A program made the position numbers and the translations under genes. A stretch of DNA of 64,000 nt, taken from positions 104,389 through 168,388 of the forward strand of contig JAHDXO010000002.1 in the NCBI GenBank assembly GCA_023382975.1, in the 5' to 3' direction. Origin of the DNA: Pirellulaceae bacterium. Its GTDB lineage: Bacteria > Planctomycetota > Planctomycetia > Pirellulales > Pirellulaceae. Under the pieces are notes generated by a model. The model did not search any database, was not told where the DNA came from, and saw only the letters and a program-made list of their open reading frames with translations. Below are positions 17,581 through 26,432 of this stretch, piece by piece; position 1 is the stretch's first letter, and every line of letters begins with the position of its first letter.

Positions 17581-18759
17581 TTGTTGCCCTTGATCCTTTG
17601 CCAACTCGCGCTGTTCGGCCACTTTGCGCTGTGGGTCGCCGTCCTGAACCGGCTGCATTCGTTCGCGCTGCGACGGTGGCTCCGCGAAGTGCTGGAAAAA
17701 CTGATTCTGACGGCCTTGCTGGGCTTGCTGGCGTGGGCTGCCGCGGTATTGATCCTAATCCCCGGAGCAGTCGAGCGACCGGTGGATCACCTGACCGCCC
17801 ACCCGGCCGCTGCGGCCTATTTCGTCCTCTGTTGCCTTGTCGCCGTGTGGATTGCGTCCGTGTGGCTGGTGCGCAAGGTCCGCGGCCACTCGCGACTGCT
17901 GCTCAGCAACCACAGCCAAGTCATCCGCGTCGACCGCCACTTGGGCCGCCTGCCGTGCGGCGATTGGATCACGCGGGCGTGGGCGAACGTGCCGGGGAAT
18001 CAGTTGCTGCACCTGGAAGTCCACGAGAAGACGATCCGACTGCCGCGACTATCGGCGGCGCTGGACGGGCTGAGAATCGCCCACCTCTCCGACCTGCACT
18101 TCACCGGGCAACTGACGCGGGACTATTTCGACCTGATCGTCGACCGCACCAACGCCATGCAAGCCGACGTGATCACCGTCACGGGCGACATCATCGACCA
18201 GCCCAGGTGTCTGCCGTGGTTCGAGCAGGTGCTGGGACGACTGCAGAGCCGTCTGGGCGTGTTCTGCGTGCTGGGGAACCACGAATGCCGAATGCCGGGC
18301 AAATCGGAGATCGTTCACGCGATTCAATCGGCCGGTCTCAACTATATCGGCGGTACCTGGACGACGGTCGCGCACCAAGGGCAGACGATTCTGCTTGCGG
18401 GCAACGAACTACCCTGGTGGGAACCCGCCGCGGACATGGACCGGTGCAAAGCGGAATGCCAATCAACCGCGGCGTTGCGAGTGCTGCTGGCGCACACGCC
18501 GGACCAGATCCAGTGGGCTCGAAGGCACGACTTTGATCTGATGCTCGCCGGGCACACGCACGGCGGTCAGATCCGCTTCCCGGTGATCGGGCCGGTGCTG
18601 AGCCAGAGTTGGTACGGAGTGAAGTACGCCAGCGGCGTCCACTTCGAGCCGCCGACGGTGCTACACGTCAGCCGCGGCCTCTCCGGCTGCCAACCGCTCC
18701 GCATCCTCTGCCGCCCCGAACTCGCCCTGCTCGTCCTGCGCAGCGCAGTCCCAGCCTGA
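17581..18759 (+). CDS. Membrane-anchored calcineurin-like metallophosphoesterase
   Basis: A 392-residue protein. The first 100 residues hold two or three hydrophobic helices, including LILTALLGLLAWAAAVLILI. The C-terminal 240 residues are a calcineurin-like phosphoesterase with all metal motifs: IAHLSDLHFTG, VTGDIID, LGNHE, and LLAGHTHGGQIRFP. It resembles the YkuE/UDP-2,3-diacylglucosamine hydrolase-like membrane phosphoesterases; the substrate is unknown. TTG 17581 is the annotated start, with only a weak GGTGGT upstream. It sits 21 bases after the PAS-GAF-REC gene and may be cotranscribed. Confidence 0.82.
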   Translation: MLPLILCQLALFGHFALWVAVLNRLHSFALRRWLREVLEKLILTALLGLLAWAAAVLILIPGAVERPVDHLTAHPAAAAYFVLCCLVAVWIASVWLVRKVRGHSRLLLSNHSQVIRVDRHLGRLPCGDWITRAWANVPGNQLLHLEVHEKTIRLPRLSAALDGLRIAHLSDLHFTGQLTRDYFDLIVDRTNAMQADVITVTGDIIDQPRCLPWFEQVLGRLQSRLGVFCVLGNHECRMPGKSEIVHAIQSAGLNYIGGTWTTVAHQGQTILLAGNELPWWEPAADMDRCKAECQSTAALRVLLAHTPDQIQWARRHDFDLMLAGHTHGGQIRFPVIGPVLSQSWYGVKYASGVHFEPPTVLHVSRGLSGCQPLRILCRPELALLVLRSAVPA

Positions 18760-18782
18760 CGAGCAACGGCGCTGCTGGCAAC

Positions 18783-19603
18783 AGCACCCCGTGCGGCAGG
18801 ATGATCGCCATCACGCCGTCGTCCTTCAGGTAGTGCAGCAGCATGTTCATGCGCGCCAGGTTGTAGGTCGTGATGTTCTTCTCCATCCCGACGATCTTGC
18901 CGATCGTCCCGCCCGACTCGGTCATGCGGTGCCGCACGTTCAGCAGCAGCGACCCCGACCCGCAGGCAAAGTCAAACACGGCGTTCAGCTTCTTCCGCTG
19001 GCCGGTCTTGGGCTCCTGGCTGTCGAGCGTGACGATACCGGACAGGATGCTCGAAATCTGCTGCGGCGTGTAGAACTCGCCCGCCTTCTTGCCCGACCCA
19101 GCCGCGAACTGTCCGATCAGGTACTCGTAGGCATCCCCCAGCGTGTCGACATCGGTTGAAAAGAGCGCCATGCCCCGCGCGATCTCGCTGATGATCGAGC
19201 ACAGCTTGGCGTTGCGGTCGTCGTACTTGCGCCCGAGCTTGTCCGAGCCGAGATTGATCTCCGAGAACAGCCCCTGGAAGTTGCTGGAGAACGACTCTTC
19301 CTCGATGAATTTGAACCCCTTCTGCAGCGTGTCCAGCAGTTTCCCGTCCTGAGTCTTGGCGAGGTGGACGATGTTGGTCCACAGGTATTGCGGCTCGATG
19401 ACGTAATGCACCTTGCGGCGCATCTGCTTCTCGAACGCCACCCAGTTCCTTCTTCGCGGCCTGCTCGTAGTTGTCCGAGAGGTACCGCAGGAACAGGAAC
19501 GACAGCATGTAATCGCGGAAGTCGTCCGCGTTCATCGCCCCGCGCAGCGTGTCGGCGATGTTCCAGAGGGTCTTGCCGAGTTGTTTTGGTCGAGATCGGT
19601 CAT
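18783..19603 (-). pseudogene. hsdM: Decayed type I restriction-modification methyltransferase subunit (hsdM remnant)
   Basis: Homology to the HsdM N6-adenine methyltransferase subunit is spread over three reading frames. The start (ATG 19603, MTDLDQ) is frameshifted almost at once into KQLGKTLWNIADTLRGAMN. A second shift and deletion near 19440 joins YEQAAKKELG to FEKQMRRKVHYVIEPQYLW. The frame then runs well through DTLQKGFKFIEEESF, GDAYEYLIGQFAAGSGKKAGEFYTP and the SAM-binding FACGSGSLLLN. After that, NMLLH is joined directly to YLKDDGVMAIILPHGVL, deleting the segment that should contain the catalytic NPPF motif and ending the homology at about 18783. The product cannot be an active methylase. 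No hsdS or hsdR remains nearby. Confidence 0.85.
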
Positions 19604-19803
19604 GGAGTTGGCACGGGTTTTGGTTGGATTTGTTCGTGGAGCACTGCGGGCGGGATTCGCACCGTTTTGCCATCCTGGACGATGATCAGATCCGTGCCCG
19701 TTTGGATTGCCGTTTTGCGGGCGAGTTCGGACGCGCGTCGCAGGGCCTCGTGCGAGGCGCGGAGGTCGGGGTCTTTGGCGTTGGAAATATCCTTCGAGTT
19801 CAT
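19600..19803 (-). CDS. Small hypothetical protein preceding hsdM
   Basis: An intact 67-residue open frame on the minus strand. Its stop overlaps the hsdM start (ATGA at 19600-19603), so it was once translationally coupled to hsdM. GGAG lies nine bases before ATG 19803. The protein has a polar helical N-terminus (DPDLRASHEALRRASELARKTAI) followed by a short beta-like segment, TDLIIVQDGKTVRIPP. Similar small proteins sit in front of type I methylase genes in other genomes, as I recall; I cannot assign a function. It has survived while its partner gene decayed. Confidence 0.6.
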   Translation of the reverse strand: MNSKDISNAKDPDLRASHEALRRASELARKTAIQTGTDLIIVQDGKTVRIPPAVLHEQIQPKPVPTP

Positions 19804-19887
19804 CGGTTTTCACTCCAATCCAGCAGAGTTGGCGTCGCACCGGCATTATCGTACACGGCCCACGAGTCCGCCGCCGACTAAGCGTCC

Positions 19888-20520
19888 TCAATCCCTGTCT
19901 CCCCTCTCCTCGCTTCGGGGAGAGGGGGCGGGGGGTGAGGGGTGTTCGGTTTCCATCTCCCGGATCCGCTGCTGAACTTGCTCAGCGATTCGCGCCCGGC
20001 ACGAGCCCGGTTCGCGCAACACATCGTAGCCGGAAATGCGCACCACCCGATAGCCCTGCCTGTTGAGAAAATCACTCTGCACGCGGTCCCGCTGCCGTCC
20101 GTCTTCCGTAAGGTGATCGGCACCGTCGACTTCGAGGATCAGTCCCAATTCCACACAGCAGAAGTCGGTCGTATAAGGGGGTATGGCGTACTCGCGGCGA
20201 AACTTCTGGCTGCCGATCTGCCGGTTGCGAACCCACTGCCAGACGGTGTTGGCAAACTCGTTGACGCTTGCGCTCTGGGAGTGCGGTGTCCCAGTGGGCG
20301 CGGTCGCCGGGGTCCAGGAGCTGGACGCGGCACGAGGGCAGCGAGCGGTGCGGGCGTTGCTACTTTGATGGACGGCCCCTGCAATCGTCCAAGCGCAAGA
20401 CCAGCACGAGATCGGCGAGTTGCGGGAACTGCGGCTTTGCGACGTCACGAAAGCCTCAGAGCAAACGACGCAACGGAAGACTTCAGCGACGTGTTGTAGA
20501 CGTGCCGCCCGCCGGGGCAT
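19888..20520 (-). CDS. DUF559 (Vsr/endonuclease-like) protein, N-terminal part doubtful
   Basis: The C-terminal 120 residues of this frame are a clear DUF559 domain, related to very-short-patch-repair endonucleases: FANTVWQWVRNRQIGSQKFRRE, then PPYTTDFCCVELGLILEVDGADH, and GYRVVRISGYDVL. The upstream half of the frame, back to ATG 20520, is Ser/Arg/Cys-rich and does not look like a DUF559 N-terminus, which normally includes a basic RARELR-type helix. Either the true start is lost and this is a remnant, or the frame has shifted near 20280. It lies next to a decayed hsdM and is probably part of the same eroded defence locus. Confidence 0.5.
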   Translation of the reverse strand: MPRRAARLQHVAEVFRCVVCSEAFVTSQSRSSRNSPISCWSCAWTIAGAVHQSSNARTARCPRAASSSWTPATAPTGTPHSQSASVNEFANTVWQWVRNRQIGSQKFRREYAIPPYTTDFCCVELGLILEVDGADHLTEDGRQRDRVQSDFLNRQGYRVVRISGYDVLREPGSCRARIAEQVQQRIREMETEHPSPPAPSPRSEERGDRD

Positions 20521-20692
20521 CGAATTCCGTCGCGGATGTGACCGTTTGCGCGAATCGCGCGACGTTCAAGAAGATCGTCGCGCCGGGGAAATGGTACGGC
20601 AAGGGCTTTGATGGTAAGCTGGCGAAGTGCTGGCCCGGTCGGCGACGGCACGACGACCAGGGCTCTTCCCAACTTCACTTTCCCCCGCTGCC

Positions 20693-23173
20693 ATGTCCGC
20701 TTCGTCTGACAACGATCTGCGTGATCCCGCGAGCCCGGTGTCGGGTCCGGTTCGCTGTTCGCATTGTGGTGTGCCGGTTCCGGCCGGGTTGGTCGAGGCG
20801 GATTCGCCATTGCAGTTTTGCTGCCACGGCTGCCGCACGGTGTACCAGATGATCCACGCCTGCGGCATGGACCGCTTCTACCGTCTGCGGGACGCCAGCG
20901 GAGCGTCTGCGCCGCCGGCTCGCGTCACGGATCGGCGCTATCGTGAATTCGACGATCCGGTCTTCCGCGGCTTGTACTACCAGACGCTGCCCGACGGGAT
21001 GCAGTCGACCGAGTTGTACCTGGAGGGCGTTCACTGCTCGGCCTGTGTCTGGTTGGTCGAGAAGCTGCCCAACATCGCTCCGGGGGTGCTCGAAGCACGC
21101 TTGGACATCCGCCGCTCGCTGGTTCGCATCCGCTGGAACGACGAACAAGTCGCCTTGTCGCAGATCGCTTGCGCGTTGGACTCGTTGGGCTATCCGCCTC
21201 ACCCCGCGAAAGACGCCCGCGCCCGGCAGTTGCGGCGGCGCGAGGACCATCGCTTCCTGATCCGCATCGGCGTCGCAGCGGCCTGTACCGGCAACGTGAT
21301 GACACTAGCCTTTGCCTTGTACGGCGCGATGTTCACGGGGATCGAAGCCGAATACTCGCAACTGTTCCGCTTGGCCAGTATGGGATTCGGGCTGATCGCC
21401 CTGCTTTGGCCGGGCAGCCTGTTTTTCCGCGGCGCTTGGGCGGCGCTGCGCACCCGAACGGCGCATCTGGATCTGCCGATCGCGCTCGGCCTGGGCGCCG
21501 GAGGCATCGCGGGAACGATCAACGCGATCCGGGGCACCGGCGAGATCTACTTCGATTCGTTGACGATGCTGATCTTCCTGCTTCTGGTCGGGCGTTGGAT
21601 TCAGCGGCGTCAGCAACGCTGGGCCGGAGACGCGGTCGAGTTGCTCTTCTCGCTGACGCCGACGTCCGCGCGGCGGGTCGGCGACGCTGGGATCAGCGAG
21701 GTGCCGTTGGAAGCGATCGTGCCGGACGACGTGGTCGAGGTCCGCGCGGGCGACTCGATCCCGACCGACGGCATCGTGCTCGAAGGCCAGTCGGCGGTCG
21801 ACCAGTCGCTGCTGACCGGCGAAGCGCAGCCGGTCTCCGTCGCGCCGGGCGAAGCCGTCCATGCCGGCACGGTGAACCTGAGCGGCCGTCTGCTGGTCCG
21901 CGTCCGCGAGGTAGGTGACCGGACCCGAGTCGGCCGTTTGATGCGGCTGGTGGAAGAGTGCAGTCAGCGCCGCGCGCCGGTCGTCTTGATGGCTGACCGC
22001 ATCGCTGGCCGGTTCGTGGTCGCCGTCCTGGCGCTGGCCGCGGTGACCTTCGGGCTGTGGCTCTCTTGGGACGCCGACCACGCGATCGATCACGCGGTCG
22101 CACTGCTGATTGTGACTTGCCCCTGCGCCCTGGGCATGGCGACTCCTCTGGCCGTCACCGTGGCGTTGGGACGCGCCGCGCGGCGTCAGATCCTGATCAA
22201 AGGCGGGGAGGTACTCGAACTGCTGGCCCGCCCCGGCACGGTCTTCCTGGACAAGACAGGTACGCTGACCGCCGGGCGGACGAGCGTGCTGTCGTGGAGC
22301 GGAGACGAATCGGCCATGCCGTTGGTGGCCGCGTTGGAACAGCATTCGGCGCACCCGATCGCGGTGGCGCTGGTCCGTTATTGCCTCGAACGAACCGGTC
22401 GGGACGCGACGGCCGCGTCAATGGTCGACAACGTGCGGCAGACAACGGGCGGCGGATTGGCCGGCACGGTGGACGGCCGCGAGGTCGTGGTCGGATCCGC
22501 GCGGTTCGTGCGCGAACAGGGGTTTGCGGCCGACGCGGAGATCGACCGGGCCGAACAAGCCGCGGTGGCCGAAGCGGCGACGCCGGTGTTGGTCGCCGTC
22601 GACGGTCGGGTGGTCGCGGTGGCCGCACTGGGCGATCCGTTGCGCGAGGACGTCGCCGACGCGTTGGGCCAACTGAGGCAATTGGGCTGGCACGTGCAAA
22701 TCCTCTCCGGCGACCATCCGGGCGTGGTTCAGGCCGTCGCCGCGCGCTTGGGCGTGCCCGCGCACGAAGCCACCGGTGGCGCGACCCCTGAGGACAAGGT
22801 GGCCCGCGTGCGGCAGGCGGCCGGCGAGGGGCGTGTGGTCATGGTCGGCGACGGCGTCAATGATGCGGCCGCGCTGTCGGCAGCGACGGTCGGGATCGCC
22901 GTGCATGGCGGCGCCGAGGCTAGTCTGGCCGCGGCCGATGTGTACCTGAACCGCAGCGGCCTGCTGCCGATCATCGACTTGATCCACGCCGCCCGCAATA
23001 CGATGCGGACGATCCGCCGCTGTCTGGCGGCCTCGCTGTGCTACAATGTCTTGGCGGCCTCGTTGGCGGTGGCCGGGCTGATCAGTCCGCTGCTGGCAGC
23101 CATCCTGATGCCGATCAGTTCGTTCACCGTGCTGGGCTTGGCCTACGCCGCTCGAACCTTCGGAGACCGATGA
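20693..23173 (+). CDS. ccoI: Cu(+)-exporting P1B-type ATPase, CcoI type
   Basis: An 826-residue heavy-metal P-type ATPase. The N-terminus has a Cys-rich putative metal-binding region (CSHCGVPVP and [10 protein letters not shown], residues about 20-50) and a heavy-metal-associated domain with [10 protein letters not shown] near 112. Membrane helices follow from about 185. The ion-binding CPC motif is in [12 protein letters not shown] near 474, the phosphorylation motif DKTGTLT near 519, and GDGVND near 719. ATG 20693 is used. The CCxxC-type N-terminus and the following ccoS gene, which overlaps the stop by four bases, identify it as the CcoI/FixI subgroup, which supplies copper for cbb3-type cytochrome oxidase assembly in the membrane. 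Confidence 0.92.
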   Translation: MSASSDNDLRDPASPVSGPVRCSHCGVPVPAGLVEADSPLQFCCHGCRTVYQMIHACGMDRFYRLRDASGASAPPARVTDRRYREFDDPVFRGLYYQTLPDGMQSTELYLEGVHCSACVWLVEKLPNIAPGVLEARLDIRRSLVRIRWNDEQVALSQIACALDSLGYPPHPAKDARARQLRRREDHRFLIRIGVAAACTGNVMTLAFALYGAMFTGIEAEYSQLFRLASMGFGLIALLWPGSLFFRGAWAALRTRTAHLDLPIALGLGAGGIAGTINAIRGTGEIYFDSLTMLIFLLLVGRWIQRRQQRWAGDAVELLFSLTPTSARRVGDAGISEVPLEAIVPDDVVEVRAGDSIPTDGIVLEGQSAVDQSLLTGEAQPVSVAPGEAVHAGTVNLSGRLLVRVREVGDRTRVGRLMRLVEECSQRRAPVVLMADRIAGRFVVAVLALAAVTFGLWLSWDADHAIDHAVALLIVTCPCALGMATPLAVTVALGRAARRQILIKGGEVLELLARPGTVFLDKTGTLTAGRTSVLSWSGDESAMPLVAALEQHSAHPIAVALVRYCLERTGRDATAASMVDNVRQTTGGGLAGTVDGREVVVGSARFVREQGFAADAEIDRAEQAAVAEAATPVLVAVDGRVVAVAALGDPLREDVADALGQLRQLGWHVQILSGDHPGVVQAVAARLGVPAHEATGGATPEDKVARVRQAAGEGRVVMVGDGVNDAAALSAATVGIAVHGGAEASLAAADVYLNRSGLLPIIDLIHAARNTMRTIRRCLAASLCYNVLAASLAVAGLISPLLAAILMPISSFTVLGLAYAARTFGDR

Positions 23174-23331
23174 TGAGCGTGATCTATGTCCTGCTGCCCG
23201 TCGCCGCGTTGTTGGCCGCCGCCGCCGTGACCGCCTTTATCGTCGCCGTCCGCCGCGGTCAGTTCGACGACCTCGACACCCCCGCCGTGCGCATCTTGCA
23301 CGACGACGAGGACGAGCCGAAGCATCCGTGA
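23170..23331 (+). CDS. ccoS: cbb3-type cytochrome oxidase assembly protein CcoS
   Basis: A 53-residue protein: one N-terminal transmembrane helix ([25 protein letters not shown]), then [20 protein letters not shown], the typical CcoS pattern (GQFDDLxxPAxRIL). The start overlaps the ccoI stop (ATGA at 23170-23173); a second ATG follows directly at 23173. CcoS is needed for cofactor insertion into cbb3 oxidase. The ccoNOP structural genes are not in this window. Confidence 0.93.
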   Translation: MMSVIYVLLPVAALLAAAAVTAFIVAVRRGQFDDLDTPAVRILHDDEDEPKHP

Positions 23332-23462
23332 GGAGTTGTGCGGCAGCAACGACCTTTCCGATCGCAGGCAGGGCGTGGCGTTTGTTCGGAGATTTCGTAG
23401 AATGAATTGACGGATGAGCACCTGTGTCCGTCCACCGACCAGTCATCTGAGGATTCACGAGC

Positions 23463-23816
23463 ATGACGACCGTTGATCTTGAACCGCTCACCGTGGCCGT
23501 TCCGCTGCGGGAGGATGCACCAGGCGTTTACCGTGTTGGCGACAGCCGGGTGCTGCTCGAATTAGTCCTCGACGCATTCAATCGCGGCGAAAGCCCTGAG
23601 GGCATTGTGCGGTCTTATCGCACACTCGCGCTGGCTGACGTGTATGCAGTGATCAGCCGTTATTTGGCGGACCCAGATCCCTTCGACGAGTACCTCCGCG
23701 GCTGTGACGAGGAAGCCGATGCGATCCGCCGCCAAGTGGAGGCAGCGGGGATGGCCGGCGAGATCAGCAAGGATGAGTTGCTGGCTCGAGCCCGCGCAAA
23801 AGGGTTGTGCCCGTGA
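23463..23816 (+). CDS. DUF433-family antitoxin
   Basis: A 117-residue protein with the DUF433 pattern: residues 1-40 form a beta-rich segment (LEPLTVAVPLREDAPGVYRVGDSRV), followed by a helix-turn-helix-like part (LVLDAFNRGESPEGIVRSYRTLALADVYAVISRYL) and a charged helical tail. DUF433 proteins are the antitoxins of DUF5615 PIN-like toxins; the toxin gene overlaps by four bases downstream. The HTH suggests autoregulation of the pair. Confidence 0.85.
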   Translation: MTTVDLEPLTVAVPLREDAPGVYRVGDSRVLLELVLDAFNRGESPEGIVRSYRTLALADVYAVISRYLADPDPFDEYLRGCDEEADAIRRQVEAAGMAGEISKDELLARARAKGLCP

Positions 23817-24163
23817 TCGCGTTTCTCGTCGACCAGAACTTCAATGACCACATTGTGGACGGCTTGATCCGCCGTGGCATGATTTCGGAGTTGACCCATG
23901 TTCGCGACGTTGGTTTGGCAGCAGCGTCCGATCCGACCATCCTGGAATGGGCCGCTTCGCAAGGTTTGATTTTGCTGACACACGACCGCAGGACGATTCC
24001 CCTATTCGCGCACGCCCGTGTTGCCGCTGGCCAGGCCATGCCGGGCGTCTTTCTGGTGAACAATGACATGCCGATCCGGCAAGCGATCGATGAACTGTCG
24101 ATGGCGGCCCATTGTTTGTCCGCCGATGAGTGCAAAAACGTGGTCACGTATTTCCCGCTGTGA
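23813..24163 (+). CDS. DUF5615 PIN-like toxin
   Basis: A 116-residue PIN-like nuclease-fold protein. The family's first acidic motif is at the N-terminus (FLVDQNFNDHIVDGL), the central HVRDVGLAAASDPTILEWA block carries the second acidic residue, and ILLTHDRRTIP carries the third. GTG 23813 overlaps the antitoxin stop (GTGA) and has AAAAGGG at good spacing; GTG 23807 is possible. It is probably an RNase toxin neutralised by the upstream DUF433 protein. Confidence 0.85.
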   Translation: MIAFLVDQNFNDHIVDGLIRRGMISELTHVRDVGLAAASDPTILEWAASQGLILLTHDRRTIPLFAHARVAAGQAMPGVFLVNNDMPIRQAIDELSMAAHCLSADECKNVVTYFPL

Positions 24164-24200
24164 GCTGGGTTGCGCGGTTTGCACAGGCTGGCACCTTGTG

Positions 24201-25124
24201 CTACGATTCCGCGTCGCGCTGCGGATGCAGGTGGATGAAGCTCTTGCCGAGGCGTCCGCCGTAGTTGCCGGCTGAGATGCGGAGCAGTCCCGGCGTATCG
24301 ACCGACGCGGCGATGGCGGCTTGGGTCGCTCGGCTGATCGAGGCCAGGTCGCGGCCGTTCATGATGATTTCCATCACCGACTGGACGCCCTCGGGCAACT
24401 GCGAATCGGCGTGGGGATCGTCCCGTAGCTGCGGGCAGTATTTTTCGTAGGTGCTGGCGATCGTGAAGCGGTAGCGGCTGCCGGCTTTCGAGCCGCTGCC
24501 GGCGATCCCACCGGGAAACGGCATGATCACGCCCGGACACTGCTGCACGGCCGCCACGCCCTTCTCCGCTGCGTCCAACGCCGCGTCGGCGGTCTCGCCG
24601 AAGTACCACAGATTGCCGCCCATCAAACCCTCGGCGTACCCCAATCGCCGGTCAAGGATAAACTCGCCGCCCAGCGTCGGGATCCACCACATCTTGCGTC
24701 CGTAACGCTCGATGCGTCGCTGGAAGCCGTCGCCGAAATAGGCGATCTTGCGGCCCATGCGAAAGAAGTGTTCGGAATCGATCAGGTTGAAGCAAGCGGC
24801 GGTCGGGCACGTCAACACGTTTTGGCTGATCCGCACCATCGCCGCCCGCTCGAGCGCCTCGACGCGGTCCTTGCGGAACCGCGGCATGTGCAATTGAACG
24901 ATCGCGCCCGGCCGCCCGTCGGGCGTCGCGAAGGACTCGTCGCCCTCCGGTCCGACGTAGCGGTCCAAACCGGCTTCGCAATCGCACAGGATCGTACTGG
25001 ACGCGTTGCCGGTCGCCGCCTGGACGGCATGTTCGACCCAGCGCCGGTCACGAGCCGTGATGAGGAACTCGACGTAGATGCTGCGGAACGCTTCGGCATA
25101 GGTATCTTCAACAATCGCGGGCAT
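24201..25124 (-). CDS. fhcD: Formylmethanofuran:tetrahydromethanopterin formyltransferase
   Basis: A 307-residue protein matching Ftr/FhcD, which transfers a formyl group between tetrahydromethanopterin and methanofuran-type carriers. Family hallmarks are visible: VEDTYAEAFRSIYVEFLITA at the start, AGLDRYVGPEGDESFATPDGRPG, RKIAYFGDGFQRR, MPFPGGIAGSGSKAGS, and RISAGNYGGRLGKSFIHLH at the end. ATG 25124 is preceded by AGGAGG. In planctomycetes and methylotrophs this enzyme is part of the H4MPT-linked formaldehyde oxidation pathway; the other fhc subunits and mch/mtd genes are not in this window. The gene stands alone on the minus strand. Confidence 0.9.
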   Translation of the reverse strand: MPAIVEDTYAEAFRSIYVEFLITARDRRWVEHAVQAATGNASSTILCDCEAGLDRYVGPEGDESFATPDGRPGAIVQLHMPRFRKDRVEALERAAMVRISQNVLTCPTAACFNLIDSEHFFRMGRKIAYFGDGFQRRIERYGRKMWWIPTLGGEFILDRRLGYAEGLMGGNLWYFGETADAALDAAEKGVAAVQQCPGVIMPFPGGIAGSGSKAGSRYRFTIASTYEKYCPQLRDDPHADSQLPEGVQSVMEIIMNGRDLASISRATQAAIAASVDTPGLLRISAGNYGGRLGKSFIHLHPQRDAES

Positions 25125-25231
25125 GGAGACTCCTCCTGCAAGAGAAACTTCGTCGCCGAACTCGTCGGAATCCAGACAACCACAACTTCGCAGTTCGACT
25201 GTCTCACTTCGAAAAAATTGCCTCGGTATCT

Positions 25232-25321
25232 GGCGAGCGGTGGGCGTCAGCCCACTGGTTTTCCGCAACATTCATCTGCCAGCAGCAAGACAACCGGTGG
25301 GCTAACGCCTCACCGCTCGCC
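25232..25321. repeat. Long inverted repeat (dispersed intergenic type)
   Basis: Two imperfect inverted arms of about 30 bases, 25232-25260 and 25292-25321, each with a GGCGAGCGGTG core followed by a GCC-CAC stretch and GGTT, separated by about 31 bases. The arms differ at a few positions including a one-base indel. The element lies between fhcD and a small cysteine-rich gene. It resembles short dispersed repeats common in planctomycete intergenic regions; it could also fold as a hairpin in RNA on either strand. Confidence 0.7.
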
Positions 25322-25328
25322 GAAGGCA

Positions 25329-25514
25329 TCACACCGATTCGCCTTGTTCGCCTTCCTTGCTCGGCTCGAATCCGGCACACCGGACGATGGGTTGCGCCGG
25401 ATACTTGGGATATCGGCGGTCGGTCGTTGACCTGCGGCACAGGAAGAACTGCGAGCCTTTGCCGGAAACGATTTCCCGCACGTGGGAGCACGATTGGCAA
25501 AGGCTTGGAATCAT
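25329..25514 (-). CDS. Small four-cysteine protein, probable zinc binder
   Basis: A 61-residue protein with a CxxC pair at the N-terminus (LCQSCSHV), a basic, aromatic middle (REIVSGKGSQFFLC) and a C-terminal KYPAQPIVRCAGFEP. Four cysteines in two half-sites suggest a small zinc ribbon or knuckle. I recall similar short planctomycete proteins with the CxxC...LC...YPxQPVxRCxGYxP pattern, so I take it as real although no function is known. It overlaps no other gene. Confidence 0.65.
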   Translation of the reverse strand: MIPSLCQSCSHVREIVSGKGSQFFLCRRSTTDRRYPKYPAQPIVRCAGFEPSKEGEQGESV

Positions 25515-25534
25515 ACGCCGCCCTGCTTACCGGA

Positions 25535-25558
25535 CTGAATTCTCACGAATTCAGCTAC
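25535..25558 (-). repeat. REP-like palindrome with GTAG foot
   Basis: On the minus strand a GTAG tetranucleotide is followed by an eight-base-pair stem (CTGAATTC with GAATTCAG) closed by the four-base loop GTGA. Further copies are at 27665-27688, 60312-60335 and 60355-60378. The TAG of the GTAG foot serves as the stop codon of the flavodoxin-like gene. Confidence 0.75.
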
Positions 25559-26271
25559 GCCGTACGAGCGACCAGGCGGGCGACTTGGCCGACGCGTCGT
25601 CCGAGGTTCTGGACGGCCGCCATGCCGACTTCGTCGTCGGTGATTTGGGCAAAGTCCTTGTTGTTCCAGACGCCGGGTCCGAAGTGGGCCGAGGGCCGGG
25701 TCTCGCCGACGATGATCAGTTCCTGGCAGAACAACGCCGCCTGGATCGACTGGATCGTCAACTCCTGCCCCCCGTTGCGCGCTCCGCCCACGGCCAACAC
25801 GCCGGCCACTTTGTTGCTGATCGCAAAGTTGTCGCGGCGGAAGACCATCAGCCGTTCGAGAAACGCCTTGCACAACGAACTCATGTTGCCGAAGTAGACC
25901 GGCGATCCGATGATCAGTCCCGCCACCGCCGGGTCGGCCAATTTCTCGGCCACCGCGGGGAAATCGTCCCGCTCGTCCGCTTCCAAGGGAACCCCGGCTG
26001 CGACCGCCCCATTGATCCGTAGTCCGGCCAGCTTGATCAGTTCAATGTCGATCTGCTCCGGAGCGACCTGTTTGGCGGCCTCCAGAGCGACTTGCACCGA
26101 AGCGGCCGTCGTGCTGGGCTCGCGCGGGCTGCAAGCGATCCCCACGATCTTCAAACGGCCCGCAGGCTGGTCCGATGTCGTTTCCTGGCCAGCGGCCGTG
26201 GCGGCCAGCAAGCCGGCAGCCGACGCGCCAGCGGTTCCAAGAAAAGTGCGTCGAGTCAGATGGTCGCTCAT
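25555..26271 (-). CDS. Tat-exported NADPH-dependent FMN reductase/flavodoxin-like protein
   Basis: A 238-residue flavodoxin-fold protein. The N-terminus is a twin-arginine signal (LTRRTFLGTAGASAAGLLAA) with a cleavage region near residue 30. The flavodoxin part begins LKIVGIACSPREPSTTAAS (FMN phosphate loop) and contains AGLIIGSPVYFGNMSSLCKAFLER and VAGVLAVGGARNGGQE, typical of NADPH-dependent FMN reductases (iron-sulfur flavoprotein-like). Tat export fits folding with FMN in the cytoplasm. Its stop codon falls within the REP-like element, so the C-terminus may have been altered by that element. Confidence 0.85.
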   Translation of the reverse strand: MSDHLTRRTFLGTAGASAAGLLAATAAGQETTSDQPAGRLKIVGIACSPREPSTTAASVQVALEAAKQVAPEQIDIELIKLAGLRINGAVAAGVPLEADERDDFPAVAEKLADPAVAGLIIGSPVYFGNMSSLCKAFLERLMVFRRDNFAISNKVAGVLAVGGARNGGQELTIQSIQAALFCQELIIVGETRPSAHFGPGVWNNKDFAQITDDEVGMAAVQNLGRRVGQVARLVARTA

Positions 26272-26432
26272 GATGCGTTCCTTGTCAAAGTTCCCGGAAG
26301 TGGAAAGTGCGTATTATTCGCCGAAGGACGGCGGACTGCAAGCGAAGGTCAAGACGAGGCTGTCCCATCCGTGCATCGGCTCTGCCATCAGTGCTGACGA
26401 ATCTTCGGACATGCATTTCCGCGACGGCCGAG

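Noticed and set aside
20521..20692. Possible Cys-containing plus-strand peptide upstream of ccoI
   Set aside because: Short frames around here (for example the region encoding CGRCYFDGRPLQ) have no start signal and run into other frames; treated as the promoter region of ccoI and gene debris.
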